Below, in pieces: positions 16,914 to 26,219 of a stretch of 64,000 nt of DNA. Origin of the DNA: Teredinibacter turnerae T7901 (GTDB taxonomy: Bacteria; Pseudomonadota; Gammaproteobacteria; Pseudomonadales; Cellvibrionaceae); NCBI RefSeq assembly GCF_000023025.1, contig NC_012997.1:728764-792763 (forward strand). The letters run 5' to 3'. Numbering within the stretch: position 1 is the first letter of the stretch; each line of letters opens with the position of its first letter. Under the pieces are notes generated by a model. That model saw only the letters and a program-made list of their open reading frames with translations, was not told the DNA's origin and searched no databases. The position numbers were made by a program, and so were the translations under genes.

Positions 16914-17133
16914 ATGTCTGTAAGTTGACGTGACGCAAAACTTGAAAAGGCTGCGCCACAAATGATTGCTGCAGGCCGCGCTTTTATTCCCGTGGGTGTT
17001 ACAGGGCTTACAGGAATCACTGGGTTAAGAGGTTCCTAAACACTACAACCGCTTTCAGCACCGCAGGTATGCTTTGAGCGAGCCAGTTAGAGCGATTTTC
17101 AATCGCTAGCAAAATATTGAGTTAGAAACTCGG

Positions 17134-18108
17134 TTATTCGCGTTTAGGTGGCTTGTACCAGAGCAACTCGGCAACAGGAAAATTCAGGTCGTTCCGCTCC
17201 AATGCAATGATACGACGTGTACCGAGTTGCGAGCGCTGGATTGCGCGTCCATAAAACTGGTTGAATGTGCGCTCGAAGTCGCCGTTGGCGATTGCGGCGT
17301 AAAGGCCGCTTTCTATGGCGGTTGCCAGTTCTGGCGAATCCCTTCTGGTGAAAAAGTAATAGGCGGCGCGGTAGTGCAAAACGATATTGGGTTCCACCGT
17401 AAGCCCACGAGCAAGCGGCAACGATTGTTCATCCCAAATTTCAATAACCGAGCGGGGAAAGTAATCAATGCGGCCCTGGTCGAGCATTTTGAATAAACCT
17501 TCCCAACTGGCGGAAAGCTGGAGTGGGATACCGTTGCGGCGCAGTATTGGATTATCGGGCCAGTTGTGTCCCTGGCCCGCTTTAAAGTGGCTCAGATGGG
17601 TGAGATTGTGCGTATTTTCGAATTGTCTCTCATCACCCAGTTTTACCAGAGCAAGCCTCCAGCCTATCAGCCCCCGAAAAAGCGGTAAACGAATTGGCCG
17701 CAACAGTTTCTCCCTGTGGAGGTTGGTATTGAGCCAATGCAGGTTGTATTCACGCATTTGCAAAAAGTTTTCGCTGCGGGTTTCGCCAAAACTTGGCCGC
17801 TTTACTGGGGTGAGCGCAAACGGGTGACCGCTGTTTTCCAGCGCCAGGCGCAGCAGCGTGAGTACATAGGCATCAAATCCATGAGGGTTTCGGTCGCTGG
17901 GCTCGGGGTAGGTGACATGGAGCTTGGTAGGGGGCGGGGTGTAGGGCTTGCTTTGGCTATTGCAGGCACTGGCGCCTGCAATAAAAGACACAAATAGTAA
18001 CGTTTTTACGCCGCCCCGCTTTCGCTGTTTACGGGGCGGCAAGTGAGGGTTAGCGGTAGTCGTCGACCCCGGGGCAGGAACAAATAAGGTTTCTATCTCC
18101 GTAGACAT
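17134..18108 (-). CDS. periplasmic substrate-binding-like protein, probable lipoprotein
   Basis: A 324-codon frame overlapping the 3' end of gcvP by 59 bases. The likely mature start is a hydrophobic segment [13 protein letters not shown] preceded by basic residues (KQRKRGG), looking like a lipoprotein signal with Cys after GASA. The body has HVTYPEP near the N-terminus and long alpha/beta segments; the layout recalls type II periplasmic binding proteins used as extracellular solute sensors. No ABC transporter genes are adjacent. The start is uncertain: ATG at 18108 or TTG at 18042, the latter putting the basic stretch right before the hydrophobic core. The function is not proven. Confidence 0.65.
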   Translation of the reverse strand: MSTEIETLFVPAPGSTTTANPHLPPRKQRKRGGVKTLLFVSFIAGASACNSQSKPYTPPPTKLHVTYPEPSDRNPHGFDAYVLTLLRLALENSGHPFALTPVKRPSFGETRSENFLQMREYNLHWLNTNLHREKLLRPIRLPLFRGLIGWRLALVKLGDERQFENTHNLTHLSHFKAGQGHNWPDNPILRRNGIPLQLSASWEGLFKMLDQGRIDYFPRSVIEIWDEQSLPLARGLTVEPNIVLHYRAAYYFFTRRDSPELATAIESGLYAAIANGDFERTFNQFYGRAIQRSQLGTRRIIALERNDLNFPVAELLWYKPPKRE

Positions 18109-20935
18109 TATCGATACGATTTACCGTGGGCCATACTTTGTGGTGTTTTAAATAATCCAAGGGTCTGCAGGCCTGGTCGCGTGTATAACTGCGATTCCAC
18201 TCACTGTTGCACACATCATCGAGGGTGTGTGGTGCATTGACCAGCGGGTTATCGTCCGCAGGAAGTTCTCCCTGTTCGATTTTGCGAATTTCTTCGCGGA
18301 TTTGAATCATCGCGTCGCAAAAGCGATCCAGCTCAAATTGATTTTCAGATTCTGTAGGCTCGATCATTAATGTACCAGCCACCGGAAAACTCATCGTTGG
18401 TGCGTGGAAACCAAAGTCCATCAGCCGCTTGGCAATATCTTCTTCCGATACGCCACTCGCCTCTTTTAAAGGACGCAGATCTAACAAGCACTCGTGCGCC
18501 ACAAAACCGTGCTTGCCCGAATACAAAATAGGGAAGTGATTTTTAAGGCGTTTTGCAATGTAGTTTGCATTTAGAATAGCGTACTCACTGGCCATTTTCA
18601 TGCCTTTGGCACCCATCATGCGGATATACATCCAACTGATCGGGAGGATGCTCGCCGAGCCCCAAGGGGCCGCAGACACAGTACCGTTGGCCGCAACCGT
18701 GCCCGGTATTTCTTGCAATGGATGTGCAGCGAGATAGGGTGCGAGGTGATCCTTAACGCCGATGGGGCCCATGCCAGGACCGCCGCCGCCGTGAGGAATA
18801 CAAAATGTTTTATGTAGATTCAGGTGGGAAACGTCGCCGCCGAAATGCCCGGGTGAGGCGATGCCCACGAGAGCATTCATATTGGCGCCATCAATATACA
18901 CTTGTGCACCAACTGCATGGATTTTGTCGCAGATTTGCGTGATATTTTCTTCAAAAACACCGTGGGTTGAAGGGTAGGTAACCATAATTGCAGCAATATT
19001 TTCGCCGTGCTGTGCAATTTTTGCGTCAAGATCGGCGATGTCGACATTGCCGTCATCGTCACAGTTTACAACCACGACTTTCATTGAAGCCATCTGCGCC
19101 GATGCCGGATTGGTGCCGTGCGCAGATTGCGGAATAAGGCAGATGCTGCGCACTTCGCCCTTGGCTTCGAAATATTTTTTAATGGTCAACAAGCCAGCAT
19201 ATTCGCCCTGCGAGCCAGCATTTGGTTGCAGGCTGATAGCATCGTAGCCGGTGCAGGCTGCCAACATGTGCTGTAGCTGGTTGAACATTTCGGCGTAGCC
19301 TGCCGCTTGCGAAATAGGTGCAAACGGATGCATATTGCCGAACTCCGGCCAGGTGACCGGAATCATTTCTGCTGTAGCATTCAGCTTCATGGTGCAGGAA
19401 CCGAGCGGAATCATCGCGTGGTTTAACGCGATATCGCGGGATTCGAGTCTTTTTAAATAACGCAGCATTTCTGTTTCAGAGTGATACTGCGAGAATATTT
19501 CGTGCTGTAAGGCGCGGCCATCGCGCAGAAGGTTTTCCGAAAGCACGGCTTTTTGTTGTGCTTTAGCTTCCAGGCTGGGCATATCCAGCGGCGATTCGCC
19601 ACCCGCAAAAACGGCGATCAGGGCTGTAAGGTCGTCCAGCGTAGTGCACTCACTTAAGCTGATAGATAGCGCTCCGCTACCCATGGCGCAAAGATTGATG
19701 CGCGCATGCTGGGCTCGGTCCAGCAGCGGTTTTTGCTGGTCCCCAACTTCAATACACAGGGTGTCAAAAAAGGTTGTGTGGCGAAGTTTGTAGCCAAGAG
19801 AAATCAGCCCCTCGCTGAGCATTTTGGTCAGTATGTGAATACGCCGGGCGATACGGTCCACACCTTCGGCACCGTGATACATCGCATAAAAGGCACTCAT
19901 AACGGCGAGCAAAACTTGCGAAGTACAAATATTGGAGTTCGCTTTTTCTCGCCGTATATGCTGCTCTCGGGTTTGCATCGCCATGCGCAGTGCCTGCTTG
20001 CCTCGGCTGTCTACTGACACACCAATAATACGACCTGGCGTTGAACGTTTATGCTTTTCTTTAAACGCGAAAAAAGCCGCGTGCGGGCCGCCAAAGCCCA
20101 TGGGAATTCCAAAGCGTTGATTGCAACCGATAACAATATCTGCGCCCATATCGCCGGGCGAGCGCAATAACACCAGGCTCATAATGTCGGCGGCAACAAT
20201 CGCGAGCGCATCTTTGCTCTGGATCGTTTTAATCCAGCTCTCAATATCGCCGATACCGCCATCGGCACCGGGATATTGTAAAATTGCACCGAAATAATCT
20301 TCCCCCGCCAGTGCTTTTTCGGGCGCATCGACAATAATGTCGAAGCCGAAATGTTCGGCGCGGGTACGCATTACTGCGATGGTTTGCGGGTAGCAGTTTT
20401 TATCAATAAAAAAGCAGTTGCTCGAATTTTTTCTGCCGACTCGTTTGGCCATGGCCATGGCTTCTGCGGCAGCAGTCGCTTCATCCAGCATGGAAGCATT
20501 GGCCATTTCCATGCCGGTGAGATCAGTAATCATTTGTTGAAAATTTAGTAAACCTTCGAGTCGACCCTGCGCGATTTCAGGCTGGTAGGGGGTGTAGGCT
20601 GTGTACCAGCCGGGGTTTTCCAGCACATTGCGTAAAATTACATTAGGTACGCGAGTGGGGTGGTACCCGAGCCCAATATACGAGGTAAATACGTCGTTTT
20701 TCGCTGCCAGACTTTTTAATTCTTCGAGCGCTGTATGCTCGGCAACGGGCTCTGCCAGTGGCAGTGGCTGTGCCTCCCGAATTGTTGCTGGAACTGTTTT
20801 TTCGATGAGCGCATCCAGCGAATCCACTTCCAGCGTGGCCAACATCTTTTCTACCTGATTTTGGTCAGGGCCAATGTGACGCGAGATAAATTCATCGCTG
20901 GCAAATAAATTGTTTAAAGAGTCGGTGTTCGGCAT
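18050..20935 (-). CDS. gcvP: glycine dehydrogenase (decarboxylating), P protein of the glycine cleavage system
   Basis: A 961-residue single-chain P protein, the usual length for the non-split type. It decarboxylates glycine using PLP and passes the aminomethyl group to the lipoyl H protein. The PLP-binding Lys lies in [15 protein letters not shown] at about residue 709. The N-terminal part has FLSRHIGPD-like ([10 protein letters not shown]) and EYAxLL-type segments of the first half-domain. No gcvT or gcvH lies next to it, so those genes are elsewhere. I saw no clear glycine riboswitch in the 166 bases to the divergent gene at 21102. It is followed by an overlapping substrate-binding-like gene. 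Confidence 0.97.
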   Translation of the reverse strand: MPNTDSLNNLFASDEFISRHIGPDQNQVEKMLATLEVDSLDALIEKTVPATIREAQPLPLAEPVAEHTALEELKSLAAKNDVFTSYIGLGYHPTRVPNVILRNVLENPGWYTAYTPYQPEIAQGRLEGLLNFQQMITDLTGMEMANASMLDEATAAAEAMAMAKRVGRKNSSNCFFIDKNCYPQTIAVMRTRAEHFGFDIIVDAPEKALAGEDYFGAILQYPGADGGIGDIESWIKTIQSKDALAIVAADIMSLVLLRSPGDMGADIVIGCNQRFGIPMGFGGPHAAFFAFKEKHKRSTPGRIIGVSVDSRGKQALRMAMQTREQHIRREKANSNICTSQVLLAVMSAFYAMYHGAEGVDRIARRIHILTKMLSEGLISLGYKLRHTTFFDTLCIEVGDQQKPLLDRAQHARINLCAMGSGALSISLSECTTLDDLTALIAVFAGGESPLDMPSLEAKAQQKAVLSENLLRDGRALQHEIFSQYHSETEMLRYLKRLESRDIALNHAMIPLGSCTMKLNATAEMIPVTWPEFGNMHPFAPISQAAGYAEMFNQLQHMLAACTGYDAISLQPNAGSQGEYAGLLTIKKYFEAKGEVRSICLIPQSAHGTNPASAQMASMKVVVVNCDDDGNVDIADLDAKIAQHGENIAAIMVTYPSTHGVFEENITQICDKIHAVGAQVYIDGANMNALVGIASPGHFGGDVSHLNLHKTFCIPHGGGGPGMGPIGVKDHLAPYLAAHPLQEIPGTVAANGTVSAAPWGSASILPISWMYIRMMGAKGMKMASEYAILNANYIAKRLKNHFPILYSGKHGFVAHECLLDLRPLKEASGVSEEDIAKRLMDFGFHAPTMSFPVAGTLMIEPTESENQFELDRFCDAMIQIREEIRKIEQGELPADDNPLVNAPHTLDDVCNSEWNRSYTRDQACRPLDYLKHHKVWPTVNRIDNVYGDRNLICSCPGVDDYR

Positions 20936-21101
20936 ACAGTTATTTCCGTAAGATATAACGGGTGATCGTTTGAAATGTTTTGTTCAGTTTCGCAGAAATC
21001 GGGGCGGGGTTTGGGTATGGCGCAAGCCATTAACCTCGGAATGGTTGTTTCTGGTCTAGCTGGGCGATTATAGGCTATAGCGCGAGGGATTTGAGCAACT
21101 T

Positions 21102-22205
21102 ATGCCGATAATAACCGTTATTTTCGTGCTTTGGCTGGGATACAGTCTTTGGCGCGGTTATCAAAAAGGCTTCTGGCTGACGACCGTCGATTTATTGGCG
21201 TTTGTGTGCGCCTATATCGCATGTGTCATTTGGGGGGCAAATGTTAATGACATGCTGGGCTTTAATGGTCTGGCAATGTTATTGGGCTATGGGCTGGTAT
21301 ACCTGTTGGTCGTACTTTGTATTGGCGTTCTCCCGGGATGGTTGTTGCGGCGCGTCATCAAGCGAGAGCACCGCATGGCTCGATTTGGTGCCGCTCTGGG
21401 TGCATTCACGGGTGTTGTGAGTGGCTTGGCAGGGGTTTGGGTATATCAACTGCTCCTGGCCGCTATGCAACTCGGTGGTGGTGTATCTGCGCCCTTGCTA
21501 GTAGAGCCAGCCGCCGCAGATAGACTGCTGCAGAATGCAGCCGGAAACCTGATGGGCTCGGTTTCACGCGCGGCTACCGCTAGCGTGGAGACTGACCCGC
21601 TTACCAAAGCGATAGCTGTTCAGCTGGCCGAGAAACCTGCGGAGACGCTAGCGGATGTGCGAGCTTTAGGCCGTTCGGCAGAGTTGGAGGCGCTATTGCA
21701 GAGTTCGCGAGCTCAGGCTGCTGTAGAGGCTGCGGATTCGGACGCTCTTGCCGAGACAGAAGAATTCAAAGCTTTCGTCGGGCACCCGGCGTTTGCTGCA
21801 ACCCGTGCACAAATGTTGACTGATCTGCCGGAAACGGCCGCAGGCGGCACAATGGCAGATAGTAAGCAGGCAGATAGTAAGCTGGCGGCTAGTGTGGCGC
21901 AGTTATGGCGTAAAGCGGACCATTTGCGCGATGATCCAGAAGTGTTGGATTTGATGACCGACCCAGAGATTCGGCAGATGCTGGACGAGAAAAAGCTTAC
22001 CGAACTTCTGATGCATCCTAAGGGAAGGCTGCTTGTAGCGCGGGTTATGCAAGCACCTGCCGCCACCGAACCGACCGATAGATCAGAGGCAGCTGCGGAT
22101 CAAGAGGTGCTCAAAAAAGCACCGCTGCAAGATGCGCCGTCATATCGCTGGGTGGACGAAAACGGGATGACACATTTTTCCGATAACCCACCAGAAAGTA
22201 ATTAA
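21102..22205 (+). CDS. CvpA-family membrane protein with C-terminal DUF4124
   Basis: A 367-residue protein. The first 130 residues form about four membrane helices in the CvpA (colicin V production) pattern, beginning MPIITVIFVLWLGYSLWRGY and containing the LVYLLVVLCIGVLPGWLL and LGAFTGVVSGLAGVWV helices. The middle 160 residues are Ala/Glu-rich and helical, with a small ADSK repeat around residue 250. The last 25 residues read YRWVDENGMTHFSDNPP, the hallmark of DUF4124 (YKWVDxxGxxHYSDxPP). CvpA alone is normally about 160 residues, so the DUF4124 fusion is an extra. Function unknown. The ATG start is 18 bases upstream of the first helix; a weak GAGG precedes it. Followed by a Nudix gene 22 bases downstream. 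Confidence 0.8.
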   Translation: MPIITVIFVLWLGYSLWRGYQKGFWLTTVDLLAFVCAYIACVIWGANVNDMLGFNGLAMLLGYGLVYLLVVLCIGVLPGWLLRRVIKREHRMARFGAALGAFTGVVSGLAGVWVYQLLLAAMQLGGGVSAPLLVEPAAADRLLQNAAGNLMGSVSRAATASVETDPLTKAIAVQLAEKPAETLADVRALGRSAELEALLQSSRAQAAVEAADSDALAETEEFKAFVGHPAFAATRAQMLTDLPETAAGGTMADSKQADSKLAASVAQLWRKADHLRDDPEVLDLMTDPEIRQMLDEKKLTELLMHPKGRLLVARVMQAPAATEPTDRSEAAADQEVLKKAPLQDAPSYRWVDENGMTHFSDNPPESN

Positions 22206-22227
22206 CCACAGGCTTGGGGGCCAGATC

Positions 22228-22782
22228 ATGGCGAAAACAAAATGCGGTGGCTGGAAGCAGCTATCCGTGACAGACATTTACGAAAACCCGTGGATAAAAG
22301 TCACCCACGAAGAGGTGCTCACGCCGAAAGGCACTCCCGGGATATACGGTGTTGTGCATTTTAAAAACCGTGCAGTAGGGGTTATCCCGATTGACGCAGA
22401 CGGCAATACCTGGCTGGTTCGCCAAAGCCGCTACACGCTGGATTGCTACACCTGGGAGATTCCGGAAGGCGGCGCCCCAGAAGGGGAGGACATGCTGGAG
22501 GCCGCGCAACGGGAGCTGGAGGAAGAGACCGGTTTATTAGCGGACGGCTGGCAGGAGTTGATGACATTACACCAGTCGAATTCGGTCAGCGACGAGGTCG
22601 GTAAAATATACGTGGCTACCGATTTGCGGCAGGGCACTCAGCAGCTTGAAGATTCAGAAGATATTGTGGTGAAGAAGTTTTCACTCGCCGAGGCCGTTAC
22701 CATGGTCGAGAATGGCGAAATAACCGATGCCATGTCGGTTGCGGGGTTGCTGCGGGTGGCTATCGCTTATTCGGTAGAGTAA
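22228..22782 (+). CDS. Nudix hydrolase, ADP-ribose pyrophosphatase type
   Basis: A 184-residue cytoplasmic hydrolase with a complete Nudix box, GX5EX7REUXEEXGU, at residues 81-103 (from GGAPEGEDML to REL then EEETGL). The N-terminal strand segment VHFKNRAVGVIPI and the box position fit the ADP-ribose pyrophosphatase/NudF-like group, which hydrolyses nucleoside diphosphate derivatives. Substrate cannot be settled from sequence. It starts 22 bases after the CvpA-DUF4124 gene, so co-transcription is likely. A strong terminator follows at 22811-22854. Confidence 0.87.
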   Translation: MAKTKCGGWKQLSVTDIYENPWIKVTHEEVLTPKGTPGIYGVVHFKNRAVGVIPIDADGNTWLVRQSRYTLDCYTWEIPEGGAPEGEDMLEAAQRELEEETGLLADGWQELMTLHQSNSVSDEVGKIYVATDLRQGTQQLEDSEDIVVKKFSLAEAVTMVENGEITDAMSVAGLLRVAIAYSVE

Positions 22783-22810
22783 CGCCAGATTTCAACCGCG
22801 AACGGCAAAC

Positions 22811-22854
22811 AAAAAACCGCTGACGGCGCAACGGCAGTCAGCGGTTTTTTAAAA
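22811..22854 (+). terminator. intrinsic terminator after the Nudix gene
   Basis: Arms AAAAAACCGCTGAC (22811-22824) and its reverse complement (22837-22850), with a 12-base loop, ending in a T run. It closes the CvpA-DUF4124/Nudix transcript. Confidence 0.93.
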
Positions 22855-23312
22855 GCGGGAGATTTCAGTTCACAAATAACGTCCTGTTTTCATTCCCTGA
22901 AAAGCACTGAATCTACCGGGCGTCCTTCCTTCAGAATCCTTTCTGCGCACCCCGACAATGACCTTATTGTCGGTATGACTTCCTGGCTTCCTGCCGCAAT
23001 AGCTTGAGTGTCCCTACCCGTGCCTCCTTGCTGTTTACGCAACATACAAAACTGTTCATCCAGAACAGTAAACCACCTAAGAGCGCTTCCGTTGACCTTA
23101 CCTGGCCACGCGCACATCCGTGACGACATCCGTGTTAAGTGGTTAGTGCGCATCCATTGACCTATCCTGGCCATCGAGCACGTCCCTATGTACTTCCCTG
23201 TTGATGAATATTGTCGGTTTTAGCGGGGACAAGCGACAGTGGCAGAGTTCGTTAGTTGATGTAGGAAATTGACTATAAACACCGCCGACAGATTCGTAGG
23301 CGATTGCAGATT
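22855..23312. other. 458-base convergent spacer with small inverted repeats, no supported gene
   Basis: Between the Nudix terminator and the stop of a leftward gene. Perfect inverted repeats are visible at 22953-22974 (CCGACAAT/ATTGTCGG) and 23052-23070 (CTGTTC-type arms). A 94-codon minus-strand frame at 22890-23174 has no recognisable product or ribosome binding site and is not called. Confidence 0.4.
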
Positions 23313-24215
23313 TCAGCAGGCAACCGAGCGGTTGCGGCCGAGAGCTTTGGCTTGAAATAGCAGGGTATCTGCACGCTGGAGCAGGTGGTCGAAGTGTGCA
23401 TCCTTCTCATTCATTTGGGTTACGCCAATACTGAGCGTAATTCCGAAGGCGGCATCGTCGAGATTGACCTGGGCAAGTTCGCAGTTGGTGCGGATGCGCT
23501 CAGCCAGATGGAAAGCGCCATCCAAGTCGGCGTCGGGGCAGCAGAGCGCGAACTCTTCGCCGCCCAGGCGCCCCAGAATGTCTGAATCACGGACCACATG
23601 GCGACAGCATTCCGTGATGGTGCGCAATGCCTGATCGCCGGCTGCATGACCGTAGGTATCGTTAACGGCTTTGAAGAGATCGACATCGAACATCAGCACC
23701 GAGAGTTGGCGACCATGGCGACGGGCTTTGGAAAACTCAGCCTCTGCCAACGTGAAGAAATGGCGACGGTTGTACACGTCAGTCAGCGTATCTTGCGTGG
23801 CGAGCCGCTCCAGCTCTTCGTTAGCGCGTACCAGCGCACGGCGAGCGTTCACCAGGCGCAGTGCAGAGCGCATGCGTGCGGAAAGCACCGGGTACTCGAT
23901 GGGCTTACAGACGAAATCGTGAGCGCCCATGTCCAACGCGCGAACTATACTGTTGTCCCCGGTATTGGCAGAAACCATCACCACGGGAATGTCTCTCGTG
24001 CTTTCGTCCGCCTTCAGTTGCTCGAGTGTTTCCAGGCCGCTGATACCGGGCATACGAATATCCAGCAGGATGATGTCGGGCCACTCTTTGTGCACGAGGT
24101 CCAGGCATTCTCGGCCGTTGTGTGCTGCGATAACTTCAAAGCCTTCATCTTCCAGCTCAAAGGTAAGCAGGACGATATTGTCTTCAACATCATCGACAAC
24201 AAGAACTTTGGTCAT
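23313..24215 (-). CDS. response regulator diguanylate cyclase (REC-GGDEF, PleD/WspR type)
   Basis: A 300-residue two-domain protein that makes c-di-GMP when phosphorylated. REC domain, residues 1-115: acidic pair DD at 8-9, phosphoacceptor D52 in LLDIRMP, Lys 104 in CKPIE. GGDEF domain, about 140-295: GGEEF at 218-222 in GRLGGEEFALCC. An I-site RxxD is present as RDSD at 209-212, exactly five residues before GGEEF, so product inhibition is expected. All catalytic residues are intact. No cognate kinase is adjacent. The divergent arrangement and 200-base gap to 24417 leave it alone as a leftward unit. Confidence 0.95.
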   Translation of the reverse strand: MTKVLVVDDVEDNIVLLTFELEDEGFEVIAAHNGRECLDLVHKEWPDIILLDIRMPGISGLETLEQLKADESTRDIPVVMVSANTGDNSIVRALDMGAHDFVCKPIEYPVLSARMRSALRLVNARRALVRANEELERLATQDTLTDVYNRRHFFTLAEAEFSKARRHGRQLSVLMFDVDLFKAVNDTYGHAAGDQALRTITECCRHVVRDSDILGRLGGEEFALCCPDADLDGAFHLAERIRTNCELAQVNLDDAAFGITLSIGVTQMNEKDAHFDHLLQRADTLLFQAKALGRNRSVAC

Positions 24216-24416
24216 AACAAAGGTCGCAGTGATTATTCGATGGCTTAAGTATAGGAGACGCAGGGCTAGATGCGCGCCTTCACGACAGCCGGTACGAGCA
24301 CACTACCAGAACACCGTGTTGTTGTTGGCGGAGCGTTTTTTTACGCGCTACTTATTTTTTGTAGTAGCTGCGTAGTAACTGCGGAAGCCGCCAAAATTTC
24401 ACTTGCTGGCAGGCGC

Positions 24417-24656
24417 TTAATGGAGAACACGTTTTGGCGAAGGCGCCGTGTCCGATTGTTCCGGGCTGGTCTGTTCAGGGGCATCAAAGCCCGCGGAGGA
24501 CAGTTCTGTCGTTCGGGCCTGCTGTATTTGCAGTGTCATCACGGTTTTATTCAATTGGGTAACTGCGGTGTTGAGCGCGTTTACAGCGTCGAATAAGGCT
24601 TTTAGCTGGCGGGTGGGAGAATTTTTATGGTTTGAGGTGGCACAGGGTTTGGCCAT
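24417..24656 (-). CDS. small protein downstream of nrdB (hypothetical)
   Basis: A 79-residue protein with an internal amphipathic helix LKALFDAVNALNTAVTQLNKTV that may be a coiled coil, and a polar C-terminal tail rich in Ser, Thr and Pro. No signal peptide and no family I recognise. The ATG follows AAGGATATTCCC, a good ribosome binding site 8 bases upstream. It starts 100 bases after the nrdB stop on the same strand, so it could ride on the nrdAB transcript or have its own promoter. Because a GC-rich hairpin at 24720-24747 lies between, it may be partly insulated from nrdB. Confidence 0.6.
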   Translation of the reverse strand: MAKPCATSNHKNSPTRQLKALFDAVNALNTAVTQLNKTVMTLQIQQARTTELSSAGFDAPEQTSPEQSDTAPSPKRVLH

Positions 24657-24719
24657 GGGAATATCCTTATACTCACAATCATGTTCGCATCTACACGAAT
24701 TCTTTGTCTGTGCAGAGTT

Positions 24720-24747
24720 ACCCCCGCGCGGTGGACTGCACGGGGGT
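24720..24747 (-). terminator. possible weak terminator or attenuator after nrdB
   Basis: Arms ACCCCCG and CGGGGGT (24720-24726 and 24741-24747) form a short GC-rich hairpin with a 14-base loop. No strong T run follows on the minus strand, so termination is probably partial. Confidence 0.4.
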
Positions 24748-24756
24748 GGCCGGTTG

Positions 24757-26118
24757 CTACCAGCTCAGCGCGCCGCCGGTCTGGTATTCGATAACGCGGG
24801 TTTCGAAGAAATTTTTCTCTTTGCGCAAATCCATTATTTCGCTCATCCATGGAAACGGGTTTTGAGCGCCTGGGTAGGCTTCTTTCAAGCCCAGTTGGGC
24901 CAGGCGACGGTTGGCAATGAAGTGCAGGTATTCTTCCATTATTGCCGCGTTCATGCCCAGTACACCACGCGGCATAGTATCGCGCGCATAGCCTATTTCC
25001 AGTTCGGTACCTTCGAGTACCATCTGTTTCACTTCCTGTTGAAAAGATTCGGTCCACAGATGCGGGTTTTCCAACTTGATCTGGTTTATAACGTCGATGC
25101 CGAAATTCAAGTGCATGGACTCATCGCGCAAAATATATTGAAACTGTTCCGCGACACCGGTCATTTTATTGCGGCGGCCCATGGAGAGAATCTGGGTAAA
25201 GCCGCAATAAAAGAAGATGCCTTCGGTTATGACGTAGAAGCCAATGAGATTGCGCAATAATTCCTGGTCGGCTTCGGGGGTGCCAGTGTGAAATTGTGGA
25301 TCGCTGATGCCCTGGGTGTGGGTGATGCTCCAGGCCGCTTTTTTGGCGACTGAAGGCACTTCCCTGTACATGTTAAATACTTCACCTTCGTCCATTCCCA
25401 ATGATTCGATGCAATACTGGTAAGCGTGGGTATGGATCGCTTCTTCGAATGCCTGGCGAAGTAAATATTGGCGGGCTTCTGGGTTGGTGATGTGGCGATA
25501 AATGGCTAACACAAGATTGTTGGCGACCAGAGAATCCGCGGTAGAGAAGTAGCCAAGCGAGCGCATAACGATTTTTCGTTCGTCCGCACTGAGTCCTTCC
25601 TCACTTTTCCAGATGGCCACGTCGGCAGTCATATTGACTTCCTGCGGCATCCAGTGGTTCGCACAACCATCCAGATATTTCTGCCAGGCCCATTCGTATT
25701 TGAAGGGCACTAACTGGTTTAAGTCGGCGCGGCAGTTGATCATGCGCTTGTCGTCGACTTCAATTCGCGCAGCGCCCATTTCCAGTTCTTCTAAACCGGG
25801 AGCCACATCCAGCTCATTAATGGCTTGCTGTGCGCGCTCAACATCGGATGCTGTGTCTGCAGCTGCTTCCGGCGCAGCGGCTTGTGTTTCAGCCTCGGGT
25901 TCGCTGACTAAAGGCGCAGTGTTCGGTGTTTCGTCAACCGCTTCTTCTGCATGGGTTAGTGCGGCAGCTGGCGCTTTGGCGGGTGCAACCGCCGGTGCAA
26001 CTGCGGTTGCTCCAGCCGGGGTTATGTCTTCCGCTTGGGTTTTTAGTGCCGATAATGCTGCACTATTGAGAGAGCGGGTAACGGAATTTTCTTCGGTGTA
26101 ATCGTCCCAACTTAACAT
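24757..26118 (-). CDS. nrdB: class Ia ribonucleotide reductase, small subunit
   Basis: The beta subunit holds the metal-tyrosyl radical cofactor that drives ribonucleotide reduction by NrdA. The catalytic part shows [20 protein letters not shown], the [11 protein letters not shown] segment with the predicted radical tyrosine and metal ligand histidine, and [14 protein letters not shown] with [10 protein letters not shown] providing further ligands. It is 453 residues, longer than the 376 of E. coli, because of an Ala/Pro/Glu-rich low-complexity insert around residues 35-100. A shorter insert is known in pseudomonads; the length here is on the high side. It follows nrdA by 101 bases on the minus strand and is surely in the same operon. 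Confidence 0.95.
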   Translation of the reverse strand: MLSWDDYTEENSVTRSLNSAALSALKTQAEDITPAGATAVAPAVAPAKAPAAALTHAEEAVDETPNTAPLVSEPEAETQAAAPEAAADTASDVERAQQAINELDVAPGLEELEMGAARIEVDDKRMINCRADLNQLVPFKYEWAWQKYLDGCANHWMPQEVNMTADVAIWKSEEGLSADERKIVMRSLGYFSTADSLVANNLVLAIYRHITNPEARQYLLRQAFEEAIHTHAYQYCIESLGMDEGEVFNMYREVPSVAKKAAWSITHTQGISDPQFHTGTPEADQELLRNLIGFYVITEGIFFYCGFTQILSMGRRNKMTGVAEQFQYILRDESMHLNFGIDVINQIKLENPHLWTESFQQEVKQMVLEGTELEIGYARDTMPRGVLGMNAAIMEEYLHFIANRRLAQLGLKEAYPGAQNPFPWMSEIMDLRKEKNFFETRVIEYQTGGALSW

Positions 26119-26219
26119 GGTAAATTTTTGCCCTGAATTTTTCGTGGTGGTCGGTCTTTATCGTTGTATTCCCGGCGCACTTTAGTGGCGGCGCCAGGAA
26201 TACCGGTTGGCCAGCTTAA

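Noticed and set aside
20936-21101. Glycine riboswitch upstream of gcvP
   Set aside because: The 166-base spacer is too short for a tandem aptamer plus promoter and I found no recognisable conserved core.
23051-23070. CTGT...ACAG sequence resembling a LexA box
   Set aside because: The spacer is nine bases rather than eight and no SOS gene is adjacent; the arms fit a simple inverted repeat better.
22890-23174. A 94-codon minus-strand frame in the convergent spacer
   Set aside because: No family, no ribosome binding site, and it spans inverted repeats that look non-coding.
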